A stretch of DNA of 64,000 nt, taken from Struthio camelus. Lineage: Eukaryota; Chordata; Aves; Struthioniformes; Struthionidae. Position 1 is the first letter of the stretch. Each line of letters begins with the position of its first letter. The notes beneath the pieces are model-generated. The model had not been told where the DNA came from. It saw nothing but the letters and a program-made list of their open reading frames with translations, and searched no databases. The position numbers were made by a program, and so were the translations under genes. The stretch covers positions 4,278,001-4,342,000 of the forward strand of contig NC_090951.1 in assembly GCF_040807025.1 (NCBI RefSeq). Reading direction: 5' to 3'. Shown piece by piece: positions 36,841 to 47,730 of this stretch.

Positions 36841-39800
36841 GGCTTGTCCATGTTTTCTCTTGGAAGATGATTTTTTGGTGTGTGTTTGTTTTCCCCGGAG
36901 AAACTTGATCTGAGCATATGTTTCACCCATCCGGTATGAAGGAGGTCAAAGGGGGAAGGTCAACCCGTTTCTCAGGCTGCCTGGACAGGGCCAGCTGATT
37001 TTCTAGGAAACAGAGGCACGAACTGACCCTGGTTAACTGTTGCAGTGCGAGAGCAGTGGCTTTGTGGTGTGCAGCACCAGGCACCGCGAGCCACGCTGGC
37101 TGCAGCATCAGCCGCCCTTCCTTGAAGGTTGTGGCTGTTGCTCCAAGGTCCTTGGCTGGGATCTCAGTTCCTACTTCAGATGCTCCAGATGCCAGCTCCA
37201 TGGGCAGGGAAAGCCCTCGGCAGGCCCTTTTAGCCAAGCCATAAAAACATCACAGTGGAGAGCTTGATGGGAAGGTGCACCTTTAGCCTCTTCTACAGGT
37301 ACCATTCCCAGAAGCTGTATTTTTTATGGCTTTTGGCTAGCTGCAAAAGAAATATTTACATTTTTATTCCGTTTGCAGCTAGCAAGTGCTAACTTCCTGC
37401 TAAGTTCTTCCTACGCTAAGTTAAACCTAATTTCTCAGGAGTGATTTAAGCCTGGCTGATCTTGCTTTGGAAAAAGATGGGACAAAAGGACCTCTCTGAA
37501 TCTCAGCTTTCTTCAATGGCCTTATCTTTTCTGAGTGTTCTGATTGTGTGATAGCTCTGCAGACTTCTCTGCTCCTTGAAAAATGGTTTTATTGCTCATT
37601 GTTATTTCTTGTGACAATTGTTTCTTGGTTTTGTTCCACCTTTATTGTGTTTCACCTTTAAGCAATCGCAGTTTATGGCTCTTCCCATTTTCTTCACTTG
37701 AAGGTAACTTCAGCTTTTGAAAAGATGCAACTTGCTTTTAACAACCTCCTTAGCCCTGCTGTTTTGGCCAAGCCAGCTTGCTTTTTCCCTTTATCTGGTC
37801 TTTTCTGATATTGATACGCATTTACTCTATGATTATGTTTCTATCCGTCTTTCAAATGCCTTTCATGTCTTAGATGTTCCTTTCACCTTATCCTCAAAAA
37901 GTTTCCTTATTTTTACAGTTCCCTTTTTCTGAGCCTGCTTTATCATTGGCCATGGACCACATCAAATCAAAAGCAGAAGGTCAGGAACTAGAAAGCAGAA
38001 AGCAGCAGAGACTAAGACAATGCGGTTCACAAATGTATTTCTGTAAATGAGGATGCGGTCATTGCTTCCATTAAATTCAAGCAGTTCATCGGAGAGAGAA
38101 CCACGTACAGCAAGCAGACAGCTAGAGAGGCGCAAAGGGATTTTTTCTTACTTCGGCTCGTGGCCGTGGAGGGACTGAAGACACTCAAAAAATAGCTGCG
38201 TCACCGAATTATCATTCTGTGCCTGCGGGGGAGCAGATGTGGTTCAGTGCAGAGAAAGGCTGCAAGGGAATGGGCTATGAATAACCGCCTGTATTGTTAA
38301 TTAAAAACTAAATATAACGTTGTCATAAAACAATATTCACTGGGAAAAAAATCCATGCAGATGATTAATCCTTGGGGCTTTACAAGCATGCCTATAATTA
38401 AGCCCTCAGCATCAGCAGCTTCAGAGGTGAGGGCCGAGGACAAGCGACACGTTCCTGTAAACTCTTCCTTTTTTGCTAATGCAATCCAGGAGCGACTGTA
38501 TTGCCTTTTGCCAAATTGTTGGAGTCCGTATACAAATCATTTGAATTTCAGGGTCTGCATTTCGGAGGGCATGACCAATGGGGTACGAATATTTCATATG
38601 TGCCTCTGCGACAGGAAGTATTCGAAAAATCCCGTAGTCTAAACAACGCCCCGGTTCAATGCTGTGGCCTGTCTCTCTGGAGTCCGTAACAGAAATAAGC
38701 CTCATTCCTTCCTACCAGAACAGGAAGCGCGGAAACAATTTGCTTTATGCAGCGTATGTTTCACCATTTCTTAGGTAATTTGTTTGAGGACTCAAAGTTA
38801 TCTCTGCCGAGCGATTTATCTTGGCGGTGCTGTTTGTGGCGGAAAGCCATTCCAAAACGCAGGACTCTCAGCAGAATCTAAGTCCCGACATGTCTGGCAA
38901 TGGTTTTAGCATGGCAAAAACAACGCTGCGTCTATTAAAACCACTTTACCTAAGATGTGATTGACACATCTTGCAGAGGAAAACATTTGACTGATTTATT
39001 TATTTATTTATTTATTTTTAAGTTTAGGAGGAAATGAGAAACCTGCAACCGATAGTGCTAAAAATACAGCGACAAAGCAAGCTGAATTTAAGACTTTCCA
39101 GTTAGCCTAAATTTGCTGATTTGCGCTTAAGCATCTGCAATATTGACCATTAAACTTTTCACCGCTTAGGGAGCATTTTAAACAGCACTGCCTCTTGCAA
39201 ACCCATCTGCCTGGCAAACGAACGTGGTACTGATAGGACTCTCATCTGTCGGAAGAAATGGCTCTGCACCCTTGGAAATCAAGGTTACAGATCTGCAAAA
39301 TCTGAGCGTAGCTCTCAGGTCCGAGCTGGTTCTGAAGATTTTTGCCCTGCCGAGAGCGTTTACTGCATCTGCCGTGCAAAGCCAGCCCGTCTTCCCAGCA
39401 GTGTGTGAGCACCAAGTAAAGCCAGAATGAAAAAAGAAAATGCATGGCCTCTGCTCCTCAGAGATCTGCAGAGTGGGACTGGGTTTTCAGAGCAACATCC
39501 AGAAATCACGGCTGGACTCACATCCGTAGCACAACATCCAGCCCTGCCTGAACTTGCAGAAAGCTCCGATCCGGGAGAGAATTTCTTGGTTCCAGCCTAT
39601 ATTCAGGTTACCAGTCATTATGCATCACATTAAAAAAGAATAATAGTCCAAGGAACTGCTTTGTCCGTACACTTTTTCTCCGCGCATTGGCGCCCGGAGG
39701 AGCGTTCGCTGTTTGCCTGTTTTAGGAGGCTGCACAAATAAGTGATGCACCATCCAGTGGACGAATGCGCTAGTTACATGGTGGGAACAAATCCTGAAAC

Positions 39801-41150
39801 GTCGGTTCCACCCAACTGATTGTAAAACTTCCACCGAATGAGAAGCTCTTACTGCCAAAGCATGAGCGGGAACTACTGGAGCATCTGATGTCACAGCGTG
39901 GGCAACGTGCACAGTCCTGTTTGGCTGATTAAAAAACAAAAATCCACAGAACCTAATGTTTTTTTAACTTCTGAGTAACTATCATACATCAGCCAACCTG
40001 CAAAACATTTTTTAATTTTATCAAGAGTTCAGCTCATTACAATCAGCCACGACGCACCCCATGAGTATGTCTATGAGAAAATTGCTTTTCTTCACTTTTT
40101 TTTTTTTAACCTCCGGATAAATGATATGTTTTAGCTATAGTAAGGTAAAACATGCAGGGAAAGGGAAGACTTAGAAAAAGATCTGGCCTTGGGTGTGATT
40201 TTGCCTCTTTGCCACATTTATATACTCATTTGAATGAATCGCGTGACCTCCACAGACAGGTTGGTGTTAGACTAACTAATTTTGCATCGTGTGGGAAGCC
40301 CGGCTGTTGGGCTTCTAAAGTCCCCAAATATTTCAGCACAGAAACGGAAAGGTAAAATAATTCGAGAAGTGCACAAACACATAGCTGCAAGATTTTCTTG
40401 TATGGAGCAAAAGTTTTAACTGTATCTCCAGAATAGTAAGAGGAGCAACCTTTAAAACGGAGCCTTATTTCGTTGCATCAATAGAAACCTGCCAAGTTCT
40501 TGCTTCCGGGGCCCCGTCAATGGGGATTTGCGTCACCGGGTAAATCTGCCTTTGGGTTTAGGCACTAAAGGCAACGCTTAGCAGGAGCCACAACCCCTGC
40601 GGGCCCTGCTGCCCGTGTCCCGCTAGATGGTGGTCATGCGACGGGGAAAAGCATGGAGGTGCAAAGCGTGCCGCGTGGTGCCCGTCTCGGTTTCTCGTCC
40701 TTCAGCTCTTTCACCTTTGTGTGTTTTAAGCGCATCGTTAGCTGACACGCCGGCAGGTTGGCTCTTTTGCATTTCCCTTTCCTAGCTGCCGGGTATCTGT
40801 TTTTCCGAAGATGTAGTGGCACCGTGGGGCAAAGCTGCTGGAGGGGAAATTTTACCAGATGGGGAATGTGCTCATGGGAATATCGTGGAGCATTTGGGCT
40901 GCAGGCTGGAGGGTGCAGCCAGCGGCACCGTACGCGCTGGGGATGGGCAGCGGGATGGCGCCTCGGGTTTCTGCCCCTCCGAGCAGTATTGCTCCCCGCT
41001 CCCGCCGGCCCCAGACCCCATCATGCGTCCCAGCCCTAACAAGGCCGCGCTGGGCGAGCTCCGCGTCTGAACTCCGCCACCGCTCCAATCACGTTTAGAC
41101 TCAAATCGTGTTTTTTTTTTAAATAAAAAATAAAAAAACAATCCGAGAGG
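36841..41150. other. Intergenic region between two divergent promoters
   Basis: About 4.3 kb separates the two CpG islands. No gene is recognised. It contains a (TTTA)n tract at 38994-39020 and a possible isolated minus-strand exon at 38152-38222 flanked by good splice words. Two open stretches (38421-38705 and 39625-39939, minus) carry no motif. GC content rises again from about 40500 toward the ZDHHC7 promoter. Confidence 0.5.
38994..39020. repeat. Simple repeat (TTTA)n
   Basis: About six uninterrupted copies of ATTT on the plus strand. Microsatellite only. Confidence 0.9.
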
Positions 41151-41305
41151 AGGCAATGCCTCGCTCTAGCCGAGTGGCTCAGGCAGAGCCCTGACGAGGC
41201 GGCCGGCGGAGGCAGCCCGCTCGCCGCCGCGGCTCGGCCGCCGCTGCGGTGCTCGGCGCTGCACACCCCGCGGGCAGCCCTCCCCCCCCCAAGACAGCCC
41301 GCCCC

Positions 41306-41491
41306 GCGCATGCGCGCCGCCGGCCCGCACAGCCAAGGACGTCCCGCGGCGGCCCGCCCGCGCGCATGCGCACGGCCGCGAGGCGCCCCTCACCCCTCCC
41401 CTCCTCCTGGGCTGGCGGGCGCCTGCGCAGGGCTGCCGGGGGAGGGGAAGGAGAGGGGAGGGGGTGAGGCGCTCGAGCGCGGCGCCTGCGC
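41306..41491. promoter_or_regulatory. Cluster of four NRF1-type binding sites
   Basis: GCGCATGCGC occurs twice (41306-41315, 41362-41371) and GCGCCTGCGC twice (41419-41428, 41482-41491), spaced 56, 57 and 63 bases apart. The palindromes match the nuclear respiratory factor 1 consensus. Binding is inferred. Confidence 0.65.
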
Positions 41492-41549
41492 AGTGCGCGC
41501 CGCTCGGCTTCCGTCTCCCGCGGCGCTTCCGGGACTCGGAGCCCGGCGG

Positions 41550-41860
41550 AGCGGCCGGGCAGGGCAGGGAAGGGTTCGGCGGCGGCGGCAGTGGCGGCGG
41601 CCCAGCGGCATGGGCTCGGCCCCGCTCCCGGCCACGGCCCCGCCTCCGGCTCGCCCCACCGCCGAGCTAACCCCGCTCCGAGCGGTGCGCCGCCGCTGAG
41701 GTACCCCGCCGGGGCCGCCCCCCCCCCCCCCTCCGGTCGCGGCCCCCCTGAGGCAGGCCGTCCCCGAGGGGCCGGTGGGGCTCGGCCGCCGCTTAGGCCC
41801 GACCCGGCCCGGCCCTGCCAGGCCCCGCGGGGCCCGAGCGGCGCCGCCGCCGCGGGGAAG
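41550..41860 (+). other. ZDHHC7: ZDHHC7 exon 1 (5'UTR), start approximate
   Basis: The 3' boundary is a consensus donor, GGGGAAG/GTGAGTGCGG, with GT at 41861. The next acceptor in the gene is at 50868, just before the coding start, so this exon is wholly untranslated. The 5' boundary is a guess from the promoter motifs. An alternative donor, CTGAG/GTACCC near 41700, is possible. Confidence 0.55.
41610..41699 (+). CDS. Upstream ORF in ZDHHC7 5'UTR (29 residues)
   Basis: ATG in a favourable context (G at -3, G at +4) opens a 29-codon frame ending in TGA before the exon 1 donor. The peptide is Ala/Pro/Arg-rich with no motif. If transcription starts upstream of 41610, ribosomes would meet it first and it could dampen ZDHHC7 translation. 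Whether it is transcribed and translated is not shown by the sequence. Confidence 0.3.
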   Translation: MGSAPLPATAPPPARPTAELTPLRAVRRR

Positions 41861-44616
41861 GTGAGTGCGGACGAGCGGCGGCGTGTGGTGGGGTCCGGGC
41901 GGGTGTCTGCTGCGCTCCTGCCGTCTTTCAGGTTATTTAATAATAATAACGGCAAAAAAAAAAAAATCACCTGTCCGCAGTGGTGTGAACAAGCGTGCCC
42001 GGTGCTACCGTGCAAGGGCGGCCGAGCCCCGCTGGGAGGGGGGCAGCGCCCCCCCCCCCGCCCCCCTCAGCCGTATCCCGGCTCTGGGGAGTTTGGCTGA
42101 ATTACCTGGTGCCAGTTTGCCTTGTTTGCAGGGAGGGAGAAGCAGCGCTTCCAGGAAGCGGGAATGCAGATGCTTTGCCCTTTTAAAAATGAAAGGGGAG
42201 AGTTGTACGGAATAATATGCAATTTGTGCCATAAGGGGGGGGGGAAAGTGTGAGACTGCTGGCTTCTTTCTGTGCTGCATATACAGTTGTATAATGGTTT
42301 CATGCTGCTGAATTGCACTGATGTCACTTTGCTTTGAAGACATAATTAGGTTGAAGTCGCTAGGGCTGTACACAGATTTAAATTAGATCTTTTGAAATAG
42401 ATACTCCCTGACTTGCAAAATTTTCAGATAAAATAGGGTGCTATACGCATTCACTAGTAGATGAAACCAATATAAACTTTCTGAGTTTATTAAGAGTTTA
42501 ATAGCTGAAAGCTCTTTGTGGCTAAATGAAACTGATAATACTTCTCATCTCTCTGAAAACTTTCTAGCGTTTACTCTAACTTATTATATTTTGTACCATC
42601 TGTAGCTGATGAGTTTCTTGTTTATGCCTTTTATGGAGGCATAAAACTTTTAAGGGAAGCAAACTGACAGTATACTGCAGCAATCAAAAATCTGAAAATG
42701 AAGAAGGGGAAGTAACCATCAGACTTCACATGTATCTGATGTGAGGAGCCATTGAAACAAGGGTTCTAACACTCTCTTAATCAGTATTGAAAACAGAAGA
42801 ACCTGGCATGCTTGTGAAAATAGTCCAGGGTTGAGCGTTATGTTTTGGGACCTGAAAGGAAGAATCACTTCTGGGCATGGGTAGAATAACAGGTGGAAAA
42901 ACATGCTTACCAGACTGATGTTGCAGTGCAATCAGTGAGTGTGATAACCAAGCTACCTTCAAGTGAGTGTGAGGGTGTAGCATAAATTGATAAATATATA
43001 TATTAGAATAAAAAATTATACTTTGAAGTAGAACTTTAGGCATCCAACTGCTGTTGGCAAAGGAGGAAAACTTCCATTTTTCACTTAACAACACTGACGT
43101 GTATTTACTTTCCTAGTTTTCTGAAGTCTAATCTGAATATGTTTGTGGCTCTGTTTGAAAATGGCTAAGATATAAAAGCCAGCCACTAATCACATAGATT
43201 GTGCATGTGACCTCCTCTCAGTTGAAGGGTGCTCTTTAATCCAGAAGTGTCCTGTCCTTGTTGTAGCCCAGTGAACCCATCACATATTGGATAGTGGATT
43301 GTGTATATCATTAGTGGGCACTGAAGTCCCATGAAATATATCCTCCTTGACCTCAAGATCCATGAAGGGGAAAAATTCTTATCAAAAAGATGCTTTGCTG
43401 AATATCTTAGATGCTATTTGGAATTTTGGTACTTTCTGAAACCTAGCGTGGTATTGCAAACCTATTGAGTTTATTGCTGATGAGCAAAGCTCATTAATGC
43501 ATTTTATAAATGCATGTTCTGAAGAGATGCGTAATTTTTCTTTCATTTGACATAACTTATTTGTTTCACACAGGATTCTCAGTATTGTGATTTGGGATAT
43601 TTATAAGATGTTGCCAACATAAAGACATGAGTAATTAGATGACCAACTTCCCAGTAAAACATCCGTACTTAAGTACTTCTTCTTTTTCTTTGTCTTTTTT
43701 TTTTTTTTTGAGATTGTAGAGAAGAAACATATCCCCTTTTCATAGCTGAAAGAAACACTTTCAGTGTTTTCCTGTGGTGTGGTGCTTGCTGTTGGAAAGG
43801 TCTAATAAGAGACGAGCATAAGGAGAATCTTTAAAATAGCTTTTAACTTGGCCACGTTAAATATTTGCTCACTGAAAATTGTCTTTTGAATTCATAGGTA
43901 GATGTTAACGTGTAAACAGCATCACATTATCTGTGTGCTTACACTGTAAAATATCACTAATGAGGACATGTTACTGATGACGTGGGATAGACTTGAGAAT
44001 AAGTTGCTAATGACACTTTGGGATGGTGTCTCATGTTGTCAGCGTAAGCTATTTAACCTGCTCTTTTTAGGAGGTGCATACACTGGTGCACTGTATTGCT
44101 TATGTCTGAGGTTGTAGAAATTGGAGGTATATCTTTGTAATTACAGATAGCAAAAGTTGAGTGTGTCAGGGCTGATCTGGGAGTGTAACTGATGGAGTTG
44201 CTCTTCTGAATACTTGCAGCTTGAGCAGTTTTTGCACAGGCTGTGGTTGCTGAGAAAGTTCAACCTTGCAGCCCTAGCGCCTTTCCTTGTCCACAGCCAG
44301 GCTGTTGCTAGAGCCGAGCTAAACGATTTTCAGTACAGATATTGGTTGATGTAGTTATTGGAGTAGTTTGTTTGATGTTTGCAGTTTGGCTGTTTGCTAA
44401 ACCAGTCAGTCACTGAGCAGAAGTTGAAAGCAGCCACAGTTTACTTACTAAATGGCTTTACAGTTTGAATTGCATGTATCTGTAATGAAAAGTTAGTTAT
44501 CTAAATTAGACGTGATTATGTCTGGACCTTAACTGATGGATTGTTATCCGTCAGCAATGAATGGTCTGCATTGTCCGTGGAGTCGTATGCAGTACTAGGT
44601 TTATCCATTCAGTTTT

Positions 44617-44634
44617 AAAAAAAAAAAAAAAAAA
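44617..44634. repeat. Poly(A) tract, 18 bases
   Basis: Uninterrupted A18 in ZDHHC7 intron 1. There is no recognisable retroelement body next to it. Confidence 0.85.
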
Positions 44635-47600
44635 TTGCTGTTACTGAAATTGTTTACACTCTAACCTTTCGGTGAGACTACAGTTCTGTGATCTTGTTTT
44701 GCCACTGATCCTGTACTTTCTAGGTAGGATTTAAATCCATCTTATGTAAGCAGTATCTGTTGGTGTCCCTACAACTATTGACCTATCAGTACTCAATCAG
44801 AAAAGTTGAAATAAAGGCTTTTTGTTTACTGCAGTGAAACTGAAAAAGCAATCTTCAAAACTATCCCTTCCACAGTTTAAGAAAGTAAGCAACCAAAAGA
44901 GACATAGGCTTTGACAGCTAATGGATTTTTAGTCTGTATATCCATTCTTATCTGAATATTGATTCTTATCTGTATGTCAATAAAACAGTAGGAGTGGATT
45001 TTTTTTTTTTAAACAGTGTTTTTCCTTTCTTCCTCAAAAAATAGCAGGAAAGAGGACTGTACTTAACCCCCAAAGCACGTTTTTTTTTTTAGAAGGGGGA
45101 GGTTTCCTTACTGTTATGGACGATACAGAGACCTTATGAAGATCCGAGCAGGGAGAACTGCTGATGCAGTGAATCTTCTCTAGCCCCGATGGAAAAATCT
45201 AAACGTATTAGGAAAAGGCATTTTAGAAGATGATCTTTCCAGTGATCGTGAGTTTATAATAACTTATTCGATTACTGTTTTTACATTATCATATGTTTTC
45301 TAAGCAGCCTGATTATCATTTGTGAATATCATTGTTACTCCAATAATTTTTTTGCGATTTGGGCCTGCATTTCATTAACAATAAGATGCAAGTAAAATAA
45401 GGCATATTCAGCCCAAGAATTTCAAATAACACCTAAGAGTGGAAGTGTGTCAGAATTAGGTTTAAGATAATCATCTGTACGAACAGGTAACATTTTGCAT
45501 GGAATGTGTCAGAATCTGCATCTTGTGTCAGAATATAACACTGAAATATTCAGCATAAGATACAGATTTTTAAAAGGCTGATTTTAAAAAAACTGTTGCT
45601 TAGAGTAGTAGGGATTAAAGTATCATTCTTTGTCCTGAAGATCTGTACTTCAAGTGTACAAGGAAAGTGCAGTGTAAGTTTGGTTAGGACAGGCATTGCA
45701 GCAAATACATCAGTAGTGCTGAGGAAAGCCGTAAGCATCTGGATGGGGGTGCTTAGCTCTCCATAAAGTGTCAGTGCTTTTCAAGTGTTGATTGCCTTCC
45801 CCTTGAAGGGATCAGAGTGGGGGGGTACTGGAAAGGAGACCAAAATACATGAGTGGGGAAATGGAAGAGGGGAAAGGAGTCGTGTTCAAGTGACAAAGTC
45901 TATTATTATCACAATAGCTGAACTGCTGTTGCTCCTCCATGTAAACCAATAACTGTTAATGCTACGAGAAACACTGAAATATTGAACGGAATTGCACTGA
46001 GGATTAGAGAATTAACTGAACAAATCATGAGCCTGACCATTTTGTGAATGAGCTCTGCCTTAATCATTTTAAATGATTACTCTGACTTTAATATTTCAGC
46101 TGCGGAGGGTTAGTATGTCGTCTTCTGTTTCTTGTCATCATTGACTCAGAGAATGGGTGGGTAGCACTGCAAATTAATGCGATATATTCAGCCTGTCTTC
46201 TTTTTGTGAGTTGCTGCCTAGCTTCCACAGAAAGCCATGTCAATGACAGCTTAATGATTGTAGATTTCACAATATTGTGAAAACTTGTTTAACAAAAGTA
46301 TAAAAGGTTCTTTATAAAGCAAAACAAAAAGCAGTCAGTAATTTCACTCCGATACGTGTACATAATAAGCATTTGCATTATCTTTTAGGCTTGCAGTAGA
46401 ATACACAAATTTGTTTAAATAAGGTAGGAGCCTTCTCATTTTCAGGGGAAATCTGTTTTGGTATAATGAAAAGGTTGAACTTTGAAAATTTGAAAACATA
46501 TAGCGAAGAACCCCATGAAATAATATTGCTTCTTAAATAACTTTTGTAACGACTAGTTTCAGAAGCTTTCAGTTAAAAAGAAGTGACTTAGTATTTGCTG
46601 TAACTGTTAAATAGCAGAATCTTCCTATTACTATCAAAATATATGAATTTAAACTAATGTTCCAAATAAAAGAATGAAGTCAGCATGTCAGGAAGCTTGC
46701 TTAAGTAATATAAAATAACTGGGAAAATAAACCTAGATACTTTTCTAGCCTTTGTTCAGACACAAATATAAAGTTCCTTCTACAAGCTAATCATCTTGTC
46801 CTGGACTGTGTAAAGCAAAGCAAGAAAATCCTCATTGGTCACCTACTGGGGATTTAATTTGCAAGACACTTGTTATAGCAGGCACCAGCAGGACTGAGAG
46901 AGAGAGCACAGCAGTGGCATTCGGATCTTGTTGCACAGAACAGGAGTCCCCAGACTAGTTTGCCAGGAATCAGTGCTGGCAGCTGCAGTGTACTTTCTGT
47001 AGGGCACGCGGGTGCTCACCTGCTTTTTGAGTCGGGACTTCAGGCCCACACCTCTTCTGCTCTCCACCTCCAAATAGACATCCAGCTCAAGGATCTGCGT
47101 GGCATTCCTGCTCCAAATGCTGTGCGGTGACTTCTGAAATTCGACTGTTGAAATTTTCAGGCTTTGAATTACTTGACTTTCTAAATCAAATGTATTCCCC
47201 CTTCCTCTCCTTTTATAATAAAAAGGATAACCTCCTAGGCTCTTAAAATCGTGATCTCTCACTTTACACTGTGTGTGGGGTTTGGGTATTACATCCTTGT
47301 AAAAAGGGAAGAATATGATTTAAGACTCAAGCTCATGAAATATTCATATTGTAAAATTAAACATAGTTATAGCAGCTTATGCCAGCATTTCAGTCATTAT
47401 ACTAGTTTCGTATATCATAAGTAATGCTGTAATTATCACTTGCCTATGTGATGGAATTGTAGCAAGGGAGAACCTTCTAAGTGCCCATTTCCATCGGCAT
47501 AGTTTTGGGCAATTTTTTTTATATACAGATTCTGGAAAGAGTAGCTTTGTTATTTTAAATTTGCCAGAGCTCAGTGTAATTAAATTTAAAGCTATTCTAA

Positions 47601-47706
47601 TTTTTTCTAGCCTATTCTACAATTATAAAAATAGTAGTAGGTATGTTTGTACCTAATAAGATCTTACCAAACACCTCGCTCTAAGCTCTGAAGGCAGTGG
47701 AGTAAG

Positions 47707-47730
47707 TTTTTTTTTTTTTTTTTTTTTTTT
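47707..47730. repeat. Poly(T) tract, 24 bases
   Basis: Uninterrupted T run in ZDHHC7 intron 1. It could be the tail of an antisense retro-insertion, but no insert is recognised next to it. Confidence 0.85.

Larger units (their letters stand above)
41160..41930 (+). promoter_or_regulatory. ZDHHC7: ZDHHC7 CpG-island promoter
   Basis: Dense CpG and about 75-80% GC over roughly 750 bases, TATA-less. It contains two perfect NRF1 palindromes, GCGCATGCGC at 41306-41315 and 41362-41371. Two GCGCCTGCGC variants lie at 41419-41428 and 41482-41491, and an ETS-type CTTCCGG lies near 41526-41532. Such clusters are typical of housekeeping promoters. Transcription probably starts between about 41490 and 41600. 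Confidence 0.75.

Noticed and set aside
36024-36926. Six overlapping open frames of 222-300 codons on both strands
   Set aside because: They arise because the GC minisatellite lacks stop codons. Only the stretch from ATG 36319 to 36125 belongs to a supported gene.
38480-38690. Plus-strand frame containing GGHDQWGTNI, reminiscent of tyrosyl-tRNA synthetase
   Set aside because: Only a few residues match, the neighbouring synthetase motifs are absent, and the opposite strand is equally open. Treated as coincidence.
39625-39939. 104-codon minus-strand frame between the promoters
   Set aside because: No motif, no splice partner, and a length expected by chance.
41179-42015. 278-codon minus-strand frame and several plus-strand frames in the ZDHHC7 promoter
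   Set aside because: Stop-poor CpG-island DNA. The residues are low-complexity Ala/Arg/Pro/Gly.
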